Assembly: GCA_003417655.1 (NCBI GenBank)
Contig: QVMW01000001.1
Span: forward strand, 186,001 to 250,000
DNA length: 64,000 nucleotides
Source of the DNA: Rhodobacteraceae bacterium 63075
GTDB lineage: Bacteria; Pseudomonadota; Alphaproteobacteria; Rhodobacterales; Rhodobacteraceae
Direction: 5' to 3'
Shown here: piece by piece, positions 1 to 8,954 of the stretch
How the letters are laid out: every line of letters begins with the position of its first letter
How positions within the stretch are numbered: the first letter of the stretch is position 1
The notes under the pieces: model-generated
Databases searched by the model: none
What the model saw: the letters and a program-made list of their open reading frames with translations, nothing else
What the model was told of the DNA's origin: nothing
Program-made: the position numbers and the translations under genes

Positions 1-173
1 TCATGCAGCGGCTCATCTCGGATGCCAAGCGACATGGCGCGCGGCTCGTCACCACGGAAAAAGATGCGGTGAGGCTTCCGCCCGCCCAGCGCTCCGAAGT
101 GCTCACGCTCCCGGTCCGCCTCACGCTCAAGGAGGATGCAGACCTGTCCGCCTCCATCGCCGAACGGCTCTGA
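1..173 (+). CDS. lpxK: Tetraacyldisaccharide 4'-kinase LpxK, C-terminal end (partial)
   Basis: The reading frame enters the window open and stops with TGA at 171-173. Its last 56 residues contain LVTTEKDAVRLP followed by LPVRLTL, which is the typical end of LpxK, the inner-membrane-associated kinase that phosphorylates the lipid A disaccharide at the 4' position. The start and the P-loop lie outside the window, so the call rests on this tail alone. A composite hairpin repeat begins 3 bases after the stop. Confidence 0.8.
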   Translation, partial: MQRLISDAKRHGARLVTTEKDAVRLPPAQRSEVLTLPVRLTLKEDADLSASIAERL

Positions 174-176
174 CCC

Positions 177-326
177 TTTCTTCTTGCTGAAAGTATCCCA
201 ACCTCTCGCGCATCGCTTAGCGATACGCTGCCGGTCTCGCGGTCACCTGCGGTGACGCGCTTGGGGGAGTTTGAGAGGGGCTGGCCCCTCTCGCACGGAT
301 CGGATTTCGCGCAGCGAAATTCGAAA
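177..326 (+). repeat. Composite hairpin repeat, copy 1
   Basis: The space between the convergent lpxK and CoA-transferase genes is filled by this element. It opens with TTTCTTCTTGC, three variable bases and AAGTATCCC, and closes with a GATTTCGC hairpin followed by TTCGAAAC. Between them are further small hairpins: ATCGC/GCGAT with loop TTA (212-224), GTCACC/GGTGAC with loop TGC (242-256) and GAGAGGGG/CCCCTCTC (273-292); the final one is ATTTCGC/GCGAAAT with loop GCA (304-320). Both end modules recur at 8806, 22282 and 37767. No T-tract follows, so it is not a classical terminator. Confidence 0.75.
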
Positions 327-329
327 CTA

Positions 330-1442
330 TCAGTCATCCTCTCCCAGCTTCGGAGAGGGGCGTTCCAGTTTCAGCTCGGCATCGGAAAAGACGAACGGCG
401 CGCGCACGCAGGGAACACCGTCGAGCTCCATCTGCATGCCGCGTGCCTTGACCTGCGGGTCGGCAAAGACCTCGGCCATGTCGTTGATAGGTCCGGCGGG
501 GATGCCTTCCGCCTCGCAGCCGTCCAGAAGCTCCGCCTTGCTGCGCTTGGCCGTCTCTTCCATCAGATGCGCGATCATCGCCTCGCGGTTGCGCACCCGA
601 TCGGAATTGGTCAGGTAGTCCGCGTGCTCCTTCATCCAGCCCAGTCCGAGCAGGTCGCAGAGGCGTCTGTACTGCGCATCATTGCCCGTGGCGATGATGA
701 TATGCCCGTCGGCGCAATCGAAGACCTGGTAGGGCGTGAGGTTGGGGTGATAGTTCCCGGTGCGTCCCGGCGGCGTGCCTGTCGTCAGGTAGTTCAGGCC
801 CTGATTGGCCGTGACAGAGACGGCGACGTCGAGCAGGGCCATGTCGATATGCTGCCCCTTGCCGGTGCGTTCGCGCTGGTAGAGCGCGGCGAGGATGCCG
901 GCCACGGAATAGACCCCGGTGAAGACATCGGTGATCGCCACGCCCGCGCGCTGGGGCTGGCCGTCCGGCTCGCCGGTGATCGACATCAGCCCCGACATGC
1001 CCTGGATGATATAGTCATAGCCCGCCCTGTGGGCATAGGGCCCCGTCTGCCCGAAGCCGGTGATCGAGCAGTAGATGAGCCCGGGGTTGATCTTGGCGAG
1101 GCTGGCATAGTCGAGCCCGTATTTCGCGAGCCCGCCAAGCTTGAAATTCTCGATCAGAATGTCGGCATCCTTCACGATCTCCCTGAGGCGCGCCTGTCCC
1201 TCCTCTGTCCGGAAGTCGATCGTCACGCTCGCCTTGCCGCGATTGCAGCTATGGAAATAGGAGGCCGAGCGGTCGCCGTCGCGCTCGACGAAGGGCGGCC
1301 CCCACTGGCGGGTGTCGTCTCCCTGTGGCGCTTCGACCTTGATGACCTCTGCGCCGAGGTCGGCCAGGGTCTGCCCGGCCCATGGGCCCGCGAGGATACG
1401 GGCCAGTTCCACGACCTTGAGCCCTTCGAGGGGTGCGTTCAT
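330..1442 (-). CDS. CaiB/BaiF family (class III) CoA-transferase
   Basis: A 370-residue protein of the usual length for family III CoA-transferases, which move CoA between organic acids through an aspartyl-CoA thioester. The N-terminal MNAPLEGLKVVELARILAGP and the GADVIK-like segment AEVIKVEAP are family hallmarks. Asp172 in AITDVFTG matches the catalytic aspartate position. It lies 6 bases downstream of the DsbA-like gene and probably shares its transcript, which may be incidental. The acyl substrate cannot be told from sequence. Confidence 0.9.
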   Translation of the reverse strand: MNAPLEGLKVVELARILAGPWAGQTLADLGAEVIKVEAPQGDDTRQWGPPFVERDGDRSASYFHSCNRGKASVTIDFRTEEGQARLREIVKDADILIENFKLGGLAKYGLDYASLAKINPGLIYCSITGFGQTGPYAHRAGYDYIIQGMSGLMSITGEPDGQPQRAGVAITDVFTGVYSVAGILAALYQRERTGKGQHIDMALLDVAVSVTANQGLNYLTTGTPPGRTGNYHPNLTPYQVFDCADGHIIIATGNDAQYRRLCDLLGLGWMKEHADYLTNSDRVRNREAMIAHLMEETAKRSKAELLDGCEAEGIPAGPINDMAEVFADPQVKARGMQMELDGVPCVRAPFVFSDAELKLERPSPKLGEDD

Positions 1443-1448
1443 GGCGGG

Positions 1449-2108
1449 TTACTCCGCCAGTTCGGCTTCGATCACTTCGCGCAGGCGGCCGGGGTTGTTT
1501 CCTTCCACGCGGGTGTCGTTCACGATGAATGTCGGTGTCGAGTTGATCGCGTCGGCCTCCCTGTTCTGCTGGAACCACGCGGCGAGGCTCTTGGCCAACT
1601 GCTCGTCTTCGAGGCAGGCGTCGATCGCCTCCTTGTCCAGCCCTGCGATACGTCCGATCTTGCGCAGCCCGTCGGCCATCTGCACGGGGTCGCCTTCCCC
1701 GATCCATTCGCGCTGGCCGCTATAGATCAGGTCGGTGAGGCCGAAGAACCTCTCTTCCCCGCCGCAACGTGCGAGCTGGCTGGCCCAGAGCGCGGCCCCG
1801 TCGAAATAGACCTCGCGATAGGTGAAATGCACCTTGCCGGTGTCGATATATTCCGACTTGAGCTGCTTGAAGCTGTCATTGTGGAAATTGCCGCAATGCG
1901 AGCAGGTGAAGGAGGCGTATTCGACGACCTCTACAGGCGCATCTTCTTCGCCCAAGGTCATTTCCGTGATCTCCAGCAGGTCGACATCGTCTTGCGTTTC
2001 GACTTCCGCGACTGTTTCGGTCTCGCTGGTGGTCGAGGTCCAGTAGAGTGCGCCGGCGGCGGCAAGGACCGCGACGACGGCGGCGGCGATGAGCGTTGTC
2101 TTGTTCAT
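1449..2108 (-). CDS. DsbA-family thiol:disulfide oxidoreductase, exported
   Basis: A 219-residue protein with an N-terminal hydrophobic segment (about residues 5-23) that exports or anchors it. The thioredoxin-like domain begins near residue 45 and carries the active-site CxxC as Cys69-Ser-His-Cys72 in ASFTCSHCGNFH. A later STPTFIVND segment supplies the cis-proline. It probably oxidises or isomerises disulfides in periplasmic proteins. Its start overlaps the stop of the DUF721 gene by ATGA. The gene order mutY, DUF721, dsbA-like recurs in alphaproteobacteria. Confidence 0.9.
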   Translation of the reverse strand: MNKTTLIAAAVVAVLAAAGALYWTSTTSETETVAEVETQDDVDLLEITEMTLGEEDAPVEVVEYASFTCSHCGNFHNDSFKQLKSEYIDTGKVHFTYREVYFDGAALWASQLARCGGEERFFGLTDLIYSGQREWIGEGDPVQMADGLRKIGRIAGLDKEAIDACLEDEQLAKSLAAWFQQNREADAINSTPTFIVNDTRVEGNNPGRLREVIEAELAE

Positions 2109-2644
2109 GTTCTGCGCTTTCTTTTCAGATCTTCGTGTTTCGTTAGAACGTTTCGGGCCAGGGCTTCAAGGGCGTCTCTGAGCCCATCGTCACGCACACC
2201 GTCGGCGCAGGCGCGCGCTTCGGCCTGAAGCGCGGGGTCCGGCGTGGTCTCTGTGGCGTCGGGCTTGCGGTGAGCGAAGTCCACGCGCCCCTCGGCGAAG
2301 CCGGTCGCATGGGTCTGGGTGACGCGGATCGCGGAGATGGCATTGTAGCCGTAGGTCGCGTTCACGCGCTCGCGCAGCTTGCCCTTCTGCATCTCTAGAA
2401 CGGGCGCGTTCGCCCCCGTGGTCAGCAGGCAGAGCGTGGCCCCGAAGCCCCCCTTGCCATAGCTCACTTCCACGGGCCGGCTGATCGCGGCGAGCTCCTT
2501 GCCGGCGATCTCTTCCCAATGGGTCAGAAGGCGCGAGACGGCGAAGCCGCGGGACTGCGCGGCCGTCTTGATCCGCTGGTTCATCAGCGTGGAGGCGCGC
2601 TTGAAGCCGCGCGCCTTGCGTATCTGGCTTGCATCCTCGCTCAT
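2105..2644 (-). CDS. DUF721 (DciA-like) protein
   Basis: I place the start at 2644 (MSEDASQIRKARGFK), giving 179 residues; an open frame continues upstream to 2797 but would overlap the divergent mutY gene and has no family resemblance. Residues 17-110 show the DUF721 pattern, with a central HWEEIAGKELA segment and a following beta-rich region. DciA proteins of this family help load the replicative helicase in many bacteria; that role here is by family only. The C-terminal part is rich in Ala, Arg and Thr and looks disordered. Confidence 0.8.
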   Translation of the reverse strand: MSEDASQIRKARGFKRASTLMNQRIKTAAQSRGFAVSRLLTHWEEIAGKELAAISRPVEVSYGKGGFGATLCLLTTGANAPVLEMQKGKLRERVNATYGYNAISAIRVTQTHATGFAEGRVDFAHRKPDATETTPDPALQAEARACADGVRDDGLRDALEALARNVLTKHEDLKRKRRT

Positions 2645-2718
2645 GCGCGCCACATTAGCCCCAAGCGGGGCGAATGCACAGGGCCAAAACGGGGGCGAAA
2701 CGATGATGGGCATAACAC

Positions 2719-3774
2719 ATGCGTGAGACGGCGCGGGCTTCGGACCTTCTGGACTGGTATGACAGCCATGCCCGCGATCTGCCATGGCGCGTGCCACCGG
2801 CAGAGCGTGCGCAGGGCGTCTTGCCTGATCCTTACGCCGTCTGGCTCTCGGAGATCATGCTCCAGCAGACGACCGTGGCCGCCGTTCACACCTATTTCGG
2901 GCGGTTCATGCAGCTTTGGCCCACGGTAGAGGCGCTGGCGGAAGCGCGCGACGGGGATGTCATGGCCGAATGGGCGGGGCTTGGCTATTACGCCCGCGCG
3001 CGCAACCTGCTCAAATGCGCGCGAGAGGTCGCGGCGATGGGCGGGTTTCCCGAAACGCGCGAAGCGCTGCAGGAGCTTCCCGGCATCGGCCCCTATACCT
3101 CCGCCGCCATCGCCGCGATCGCCTTTGATGCGCCCGAAACCGTGCTTGACGGCAATGTCGAGCGGGTCATGGCGCGGCTCTTCGAGGTAGAGGCGCCCTT
3201 GCCCGGCTCGAAAGAGACGCTCCGCGCCCATGCCGCAACGCTCACGCCGGAGCGCCGCGCCGGGGATTACGCGCAGGCGGTGATGGATCTCGGCGCGACG
3301 GTCTGCACCCCGCGCAGCCCGGCCTGCGGCATCTGCCCCTGGCGCGCGCCCTGTGCGGCGCGTGCATCGGGCCTTGCGCCCGAGCTGCCGCGAAAGCAGC
3401 CAAAGAAGCCCAAGCCGACGCGTCTCGGCATTGCCTATATCGGCCGGCGCAGCGATGGCGCTTTCCTGATGGAGCGGCGGCCGGACAAGGGCCTTCTGGG
3501 CGGCATGCTCGGCTGGCCCGGCGCGGACTGGGGCGAGGAACGGCTTGAAAAGCCGCCGCTCGACGCGGACTGGCGGCCACTTGCGGGCGAGGCGCGCCAT
3601 ACATTCACGCATTTTCACCTGCGGCTTGAGGTCCATGTGGCCGAACTTCCCCTTGATGCGAAGGTCGAAGGCTATCATTTTGTGAGCAGGCACGAGTTTT
3701 CGCCAACCGCCTTGCCGACAGTCATGCGCAAGGCGTTCGATCTTGCCCGCGTCGAATTCTCCGCGCTGCCCTAG
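2719..3774 (+). CDS. mutY: A/G-specific adenine glycosylase MutY
   Basis: This 351-residue protein removes adenine mispaired with 8-oxoguanine. Glu45 in LSEIMLQQT and Asp144 in VLDGNVERV are the expected catalytic residues, and ELPGIGPYTSAAI is the helix-hairpin-helix. Four cysteines (196, 203, 206, 212) in a C-x6-C-x2-C-x5-C pattern bind the 4Fe-4S cluster. The C-terminal NUDIX-like domain (about 230-350) that recognises 8-oxoG is present. It is divergent from the DUF721 gene. Confidence 0.97.
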   Translation: MRETARASDLLDWYDSHARDLPWRVPPAERAQGVLPDPYAVWLSEIMLQQTTVAAVHTYFGRFMQLWPTVEALAEARDGDVMAEWAGLGYYARARNLLKCAREVAAMGGFPETREALQELPGIGPYTSAAIAAIAFDAPETVLDGNVERVMARLFEVEAPLPGSKETLRAHAATLTPERRAGDYAQAVMDLGATVCTPRSPACGICPWRAPCAARASGLAPELPRKQPKKPKPTRLGIAYIGRRSDGAFLMERRPDKGLLGGMLGWPGADWGEERLEKPPLDADWRPLAGEARHTFTHFHLRLEVHVAELPLDAKVEGYHFVSRHEFSPTALPTVMRKAFDLARVEFSALP

Positions 3775-3797
3775 ACCGTTCAGATCCCGAGGCTCAC

Positions 3798-4931
3798 ATG
3801 CTCAATGCTCAAGATATCGCCAAGTTTTCCCGCGCCCTGCCCTTCTGGATGAGCTACCTGATGGTGCCGCTGGCGTGGTTCACCGCCGTGCAGGGCGGCT
3901 GGACGGTGATTCTGCTGCCGCTCATCGCCTGGTGGTTCTTCTCGGCGCTCGATGCGCTGACGGGGCTCAACCTCGAGAACGCCGACCCGGCGACAAGCGA
4001 GGAAGATCTCGTCTGGTATCGGCTCGGCGTCATGGCCTGGGTGCCGGTGCAGTTCGTCACGCTCTTCGGCATCATCTGGTATGTCACGGCCACGGGGCAC
4101 CTGAGCTGGATCGAGCTTCTGGTGCTCTTCTTCGGCATGGGCGTGATCACCGGGACGGTAGGGATCGTCTACGCCCATGAGCTGATGCACCAGAGAAACA
4201 AGACCGAGCGCTGGCTGGCCGATATCCTGCTGTCGATGGTGCTCTATTCGCATTTCCGCAGCGAGCATCTGCTGGTCCATCACCCCCATGTCGGCACGCC
4301 GCGCGACACCGTGACGGCGCGCTACAACGAGGGGTTTCACCGCTATTTCTTCCGCGTGCTCAAGGACGGCCCCGGCTCGGCCTTCCGCGCGGAGCGCGAG
4401 AAGCTCGCCAAGCGCGATCTGCCCTGGCATGACAGCCGCAACCCGCATTGGCGCTATTGGGGGCTGCAAGGGGGGATGCTTCTGCTGGCGCTCATCGTCG
4501 GCGGCTGGCTCGGGCTCTTGCTCTTTGTCGTGCAGGCCCTGAGCGCCATCTGGCAGCTCGAACTGACCAACTATGTCGAGCACTACGGGCTGACCCGCAA
4601 ACATCTCGGCGGCGGCAAATACGAGCACGTCAAGCCGCACCACAGCTGGAACGCGGCGCACAAGGCCACGAACTGGCTGCTGATCAACCTCCAGCGCCAT
4701 TCGGACCATCACTACAAGCCCGACCGCCGCTTCCCGCTGTTGCAAAACTACTCGGAGAGCGAAGCGCCGCAGCTTCCCTTCGGCTACCCGATCATGACGG
4801 CCCTCGCCATGATGCCCCCGCTCTGGCGCGCCCGGATGAACCCCCGCGTGCGCCGCTGGCGCGAGATGTATTATCCGGAGGTCACGGACTGGAAGCCGTA
4901 TAACAAGGTGGCGCATCCTGCGCCCCGGTAG
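3798..4931 (+). CDS. alkB: Alkane 1-monooxygenase (AlkB family)
   Basis: A 377-residue integral membrane di-iron enzyme that hydroxylates terminal carbons of medium-chain alkanes. The histidine boxes are HELMH (127-131), EHLLVHHPH (156-164) and LQRHSDHH (298-305), and the AlkB signature NYVEHYGL sits at 258-265. Several hydrophobic stretches precede and separate the boxes. No rubredoxin, rubredoxin reductase or alkane regulator gene is adjacent, so electron partners must be elsewhere. It follows mutY by 23 bases. Confidence 0.93.
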   Translation: MLNAQDIAKFSRALPFWMSYLMVPLAWFTAVQGGWTVILLPLIAWWFFSALDALTGLNLENADPATSEEDLVWYRLGVMAWVPVQFVTLFGIIWYVTATGHLSWIELLVLFFGMGVITGTVGIVYAHELMHQRNKTERWLADILLSMVLYSHFRSEHLLVHHPHVGTPRDTVTARYNEGFHRYFFRVLKDGPGSAFRAEREKLAKRDLPWHDSRNPHWRYWGLQGGMLLLALIVGGWLGLLLFVVQALSAIWQLELTNYVEHYGLTRKHLGGGKYEHVKPHHSWNAAHKATNWLLINLQRHSDHHYKPDRRFPLLQNYSESEAPQLPFGYPIMTALAMMPPLWRARMNPRVRRWREMYYPEVTDWKPYNKVAHPAPR

Positions 4932-5313
4932 GGGGAGGCGTCTGATGTGAGGGAGGGAGTTTCTGTGCCCTGCGCGGAATCAAGGCGCGAAGCGCCGCCG
5001 CGCATCGCCTGACCGTCCCGCGGTCTGGCGATTTGGCAGGGCTTGGTACGCGGCATGACTGAAGCAATGACTTGGCAGGGATAAAGCGCTGCATCTCGCA
5101 GGTCGGATCGCCAGCCCACGGTCAGGCGACGCGCGGCTTGATCTATAGACTGCTCTATGCGCTCACCCACTCCTCACCGCGAAAGCAAGTGGCCGCAAAC
5201 TCCTAGACGCCCGACGGCACAAAAAAAGGCCCCGCGCCTGGAGGGTCGCGGGGCCAAGGTGTAGTGCCGTGGAGTCAGGCCACAGGCACCGGCGGTGTTC
5301 TGATCGGTAAACC
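4932..5313. other. 382-base gap between convergent alkB and ccrM
   Basis: No convincing gene was found here. The only clear element is the ccrM terminator at 5221-5255. A 9-base direct repeat TTGGCAGGG occurs twice (near 5030 and 5073) and looks incidental. Confidence 0.6.
5221..5255 (-). terminator. Rho-independent terminator of ccrM
   Basis: Read on the minus strand, a perfect 9-base stem (GGCCCCGCG at 5228-5236 against 5247-5255) with a 10-base loop is followed by seven Ts (5227-5221). It lies about 60 bases downstream of the ccrM stop. Confidence 0.9.
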
Positions 5314-6507
<1,194 letters not shown>

Positions 6508-7185
6508 TCAGGCACTTACATTTTTTTGTTGATACAAGATATTGTGCACCGGTTTGAAAGAACGTCTATGGTGTGGGGTCACACCGAGATTTTGAAGCGC
6601 CAGTCTGTGGCTTTTCGACGGATATCCCGCGTTCGTCTCCCAGCCATAGCCGGGGTAGTGTTGCGCCAGTGCCGACATGACATGATCTCGCCTGATTTTG
6701 GCCACAATCGAGGCCGCCGAAATGCTCAGACAGCGGCTGTCTCCCTTGATGATCGCCTCAGCGGAAATCTCCAGCCCCTTCGGGATCAGGTTGCCGTCGA
6801 TCAGGCAGTGATCGGGCGGTGTGCGCAGCCCGGCCACCGCCCGCACCATGGCGAGGTGAGAGGCGCGCAGGATGTTCAGGCTGTCGATCTCCTCGACACT
6901 CGCCTCCGCCACGCTGACCTCTGCCACCGCCTCGATCACGTCGCACAGGTCGGCGCGCCGCCGGGCCGTCAGCTTCTTGGAGTCGTTGAGCCCCTCCGGG
7001 ATCTGCGTCAGGTCGAGCACCACGGCGCAGGCCATGACCGGCCCGGCCAGCGGCCCGCGGCCAACCTCGTCGACGCCGGCGATGCGCGTCATGCCCCGCT
7101 CCATGGCGGTGGTTTCGAAAAAGTGATCAGGGCCTGCCATGTCCGTCTTCTGACAGATATGGCAAGCCCAGTTCAAGCGCCTCAT
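6508..7185 (-). CDS. rnhB: Ribonuclease HII
   Basis: This 225-residue enzyme cleaves RNA in RNA/DNA hybrids and starts removal of single ribonucleotides. GVDEVGRGPLAG (38-49) gives the Asp39-Glu40 metal ligands, and LIDGN (128-132) gives Asp130. The N-terminal 30 residues, with CHIC, are outside the family core; a start at Met16 or Met32 is possible, but an AGGAG lies upstream of 7185. It sits directly upstream of ccrM, as is common in Rhodobacterales. Confidence 0.93.
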   Translation of the reverse strand: MRRLNWACHICQKTDMAGPDHFFETTAMERGMTRIAGVDEVGRGPLAGPVMACAVVLDLTQIPEGLNDSKKLTARRRADLCDVIEAVAEVSVAEASVEEIDSLNILRASHLAMVRAVAGLRTPPDHCLIDGNLIPKGLEISAEAIIKGDSRCLSISAASIVAKIRRDHVMSALAQHYPGYGWETNAGYPSKSHRLALQNLGVTPHHRRSFKPVHNILYQQKNVSA

Positions 7186-7200
7186 GGCTGTGCGCGGCTC

Positions 7201-7653
7201 CTACCGGCGCGACATGCGGTATCCGTGCTGCCTCAGGCAGCGCGCGGCGAACCCCTTGTGGCGCTTGTGGCCGGCGCGGTTGCGGACGCGGACACTGCAC
7301 TCTCGCGGAAGCCGATTTACCCAGTGGTAATTGCGTTTGAGGCAGCGTTTTCCGAAAATCCTGCGCATTCCGTCGCGCGTCTCGATCCGTTTGAAGCACT
7401 TGGCGGGAAGCTCACGGGGGTTCACCCGCCTGGGCCGGGGGTCGGGGCGCGGAGGCCGCGGGCGCGTGACATGGCTGTCGTCGTCATTCCTGTCCGCGAT
7501 GATCAGCCCGAGCGCGATCAGCGCGGCGATTCCGAGAGCGGCTTCGGCGTTATTGTTGTCCCGTCGGTGCTCGCGGGCGTGGCTGCCGGTCGCCGTGATG
7601 GTGGTTATGGTCAGAGCGGTGCCGAGCACGGCGGCGATGAACTTGGCTGACAT
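7201..7653 (-). CDS. Small basic exported protein, unknown function
   Basis: I chose ATG at 7653 because AAAGGA lies just upstream; an in-frame ATG at 7677 also exists. The 150-residue product has a signal peptide (about 1-26, ending SHA), a hydrophobic segment AEAALGIAALIALGLIIA, a Pro/Arg-rich linker, and a very basic C-terminal region with four cysteines spaced like two pairs (CFKRIETRDG...KRC and RECSVRV...ARC). The cysteines probably form disulfides in the periplasm. I recognise a similar pattern in Rhodobacterales hypothetical proteins but no function. Confidence 0.75.
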   Translation of the reverse strand: MSAKFIAAVLGTALTITTITATGSHAREHRRDNNNAEAALGIAALIALGLIIADRNDDDSHVTRPRPPRPDPRPRRVNPRELPAKCFKRIETRDGMRRIFGKRCLKRNYHWVNRLPRECSVRVRNRAGHKRHKGFAARCLRQHGYRMSRR

Positions 7654-7832
7654 GGTATGTCCTTTCTCTTTTCTCATGCTGCGGCGCTGTCCTCGTTACA
7701 AAGCAACCGCGATGAGAAAAGCCTGGCCCACCCCCGCCCGGACAAACAATATCGCCTGGCTGCTATCGGATATCAGCGGCCGGACGCGCCGGGATATTGA
7801 ATAGCAATTGCGAAAGACGCAAAGTGAGCCCC

Positions 7833-8117
7833 ATGAAACATGCTCTTATCATATCCGCCGCCTTCGCCTTTCTGGCGGCTGTGCCCGCGAGTGCGGAGTG
7901 CTATGCCGACTACAAGGCAAAGCGCGACGATCCGCTCAAGCTTCACTATGGTGTCGCCAGCGTCAGCGGTGCCTGTACTGCGCAAGCGGCCCGCGCCGAA
8001 CTCGAGCCGCGTCTTGCCTCACGGGGTTGGGCGCTGCTCACTGTCTTGTCGGTCTTCGGTGAGGCTGGCCTCGAGGAAAGGAAAGAAAGTGCCGGACAAT
8101 TCTTCCTTCGGTTCTGA
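7833..8117 (+). CDS. Small periplasmic protein of unknown function
   Basis: Starting at ATG 7833, the 94-residue product has a clean signal peptide (MKHALIISAAFAFLAAVPASA) and a mature part of about 73 residues beginning ECYADYKAKRDDP. It contains two cysteines (ECY and GACT) and ends in a conserved-looking GLEERKESAGQFFLRF. Its last 29 bases overlap the next gene, so the two are probably translated together. Function unknown; export to the periplasm is the only firm inference. Confidence 0.75.
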   Translation: MKHALIISAAFAFLAAVPASAECYADYKAKRDDPLKLHYGVASVSGACTAQAARAELEPRLASRGWALLTVLSVFGEAGLEERKESAGQFFLRF

Positions 8118-8793
8118 GGGGCGCAACGGCCCGCCACGCCTCGTTATGCTCGGTATCGCGGCCATCGTGCTTATTCTCGTGTTGGCCGCCGCCCTGCTCT
8201 TTCTCACGCTGCCCGATGCCAACGCGTTCAACGCGCGGGTCGAGCGGATCTTCATCGAGAACGACGATCTGACCGCCCAGGCCGAGATCAAGCTCCTCGA
8301 GATCCTCGCGCAATCGGGCACGGCCTTCGCCGACACGCTGACGAGCTATCGCATGGTGATCTTCGTCCTGCTCGTCTTTGCCACCGCCATGCTGATCGCC
8401 GCCTTCGTCTTCCTGGTGCTGCTCAGCGCCTTTTCGCGCCGCATGGCCGCGATCGAACGCTCCGGCATCCAGGTCAATTCCCTGCTCATCAGCCGCGAGG
8501 AAAACGCCGTCTACCTCAACGATATGGGTTTTACCCTGACACCTGCGGCCATGGAAACGCTCTCGGTCCTTGCTGAGGCGCGCATGGACGACGACGTGCT
8601 CACCGGTTCCGAGATAGAGGCGGTGATCTCCGGCCGCGCCGCCGCCGATTGCGAGGAGGCCGCCGGGGCCACGCGCATCAAGCGCCTGCGCGATGGGCTC
8701 GGAAACCAGCTCGTCGCCGAATTGCTGGTAAAAAACATCGCCCGCCGTGGCTATGTCCTGAGCATCGACAAGAACGTCATCAAGGTGCTCTGA
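8089..8793 (+). CDS. Two-pass membrane protein with cytoplasmic winged-helix domain
   Basis: I place the start at GTG 8089, preceded by AGGAAAGG, giving 234 residues. Hydrophobic segments at about 18-41 and 89-114 bracket a short, probably periplasmic loop. Residues 140-228 look like a winged helix of the OmpR type: the segment ending ATRIKRLRDGLG then NIARRGYVLSI resembles the recognition helix and wing of response regulators. That suggests a membrane-held DNA-binding protein, with its neighbour as a possible periplasmic partner. The fold call is mine and unconfirmed. Confidence 0.65.
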   Translation: MPDNSSFGSEGRNGPPRLVMLGIAAIVLILVLAAALLFLTLPDANAFNARVERIFIENDDLTAQAEIKLLEILAQSGTAFADTLTSYRMVIFVLLVFATAMLIAAFVFLVLLSAFSRRMAAIERSGIQVNSLLISREENAVYLNDMGFTLTPAAMETLSVLAEARMDDDVLTGSEIEAVISGRAAADCEEAAGATRIKRLRDGLGNQLVAELLVKNIARRGYVLSIDKNVIKVL

Positions 8794-8805
8794 ATCCCTC
8801 TCGCC

Positions 8806-8954
8806 TTTCTTCTTGCCCAAAATATCCCAGGGGGGTCCGGGGGGACGGCGTCCCCCCGGCGGGTCGCTCGATTCCGCGAAACAACTTTCGCTATATCGAG
8901 TTTCGCGCATCGCGATGCGATGCTGCTTAGAATGCGCGCAGCGCAATTCGAAAT
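8806..8954 (+). repeat. Composite hairpin repeat, copy 2
   Basis: It begins 12 bases after the winged-helix gene with TTTCTTCTTGC, three variable bases and AAATATCCC. A GC-rich hairpin follows with a 10-base stem (CCGGGGGGAC) and loop GGC at 8837-8859, then smaller palindromes such as GCATCGC/GCGATGC. It closes with GCGCAATTCGAAATCA, the end module also seen reversed at 37767. Its end runs up to the stop of the FMN reductase gene on the other strand. Confidence 0.75.

Noticed and set aside
252..2228. Long plus-strand open frame of 658 codons
   Set aside because: It lies antisense to the CoA-transferase, DsbA-like and DUF721 genes, which have clear motifs; high GC makes such frames common.
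7668..7721. 10-base inverted repeat CTTTTCTCAT ... ATGAGAAAAG
   Set aside because: Arms are 34 bases apart with no supporting context; may be an operator, but one short A/T-rich match is weak evidence.
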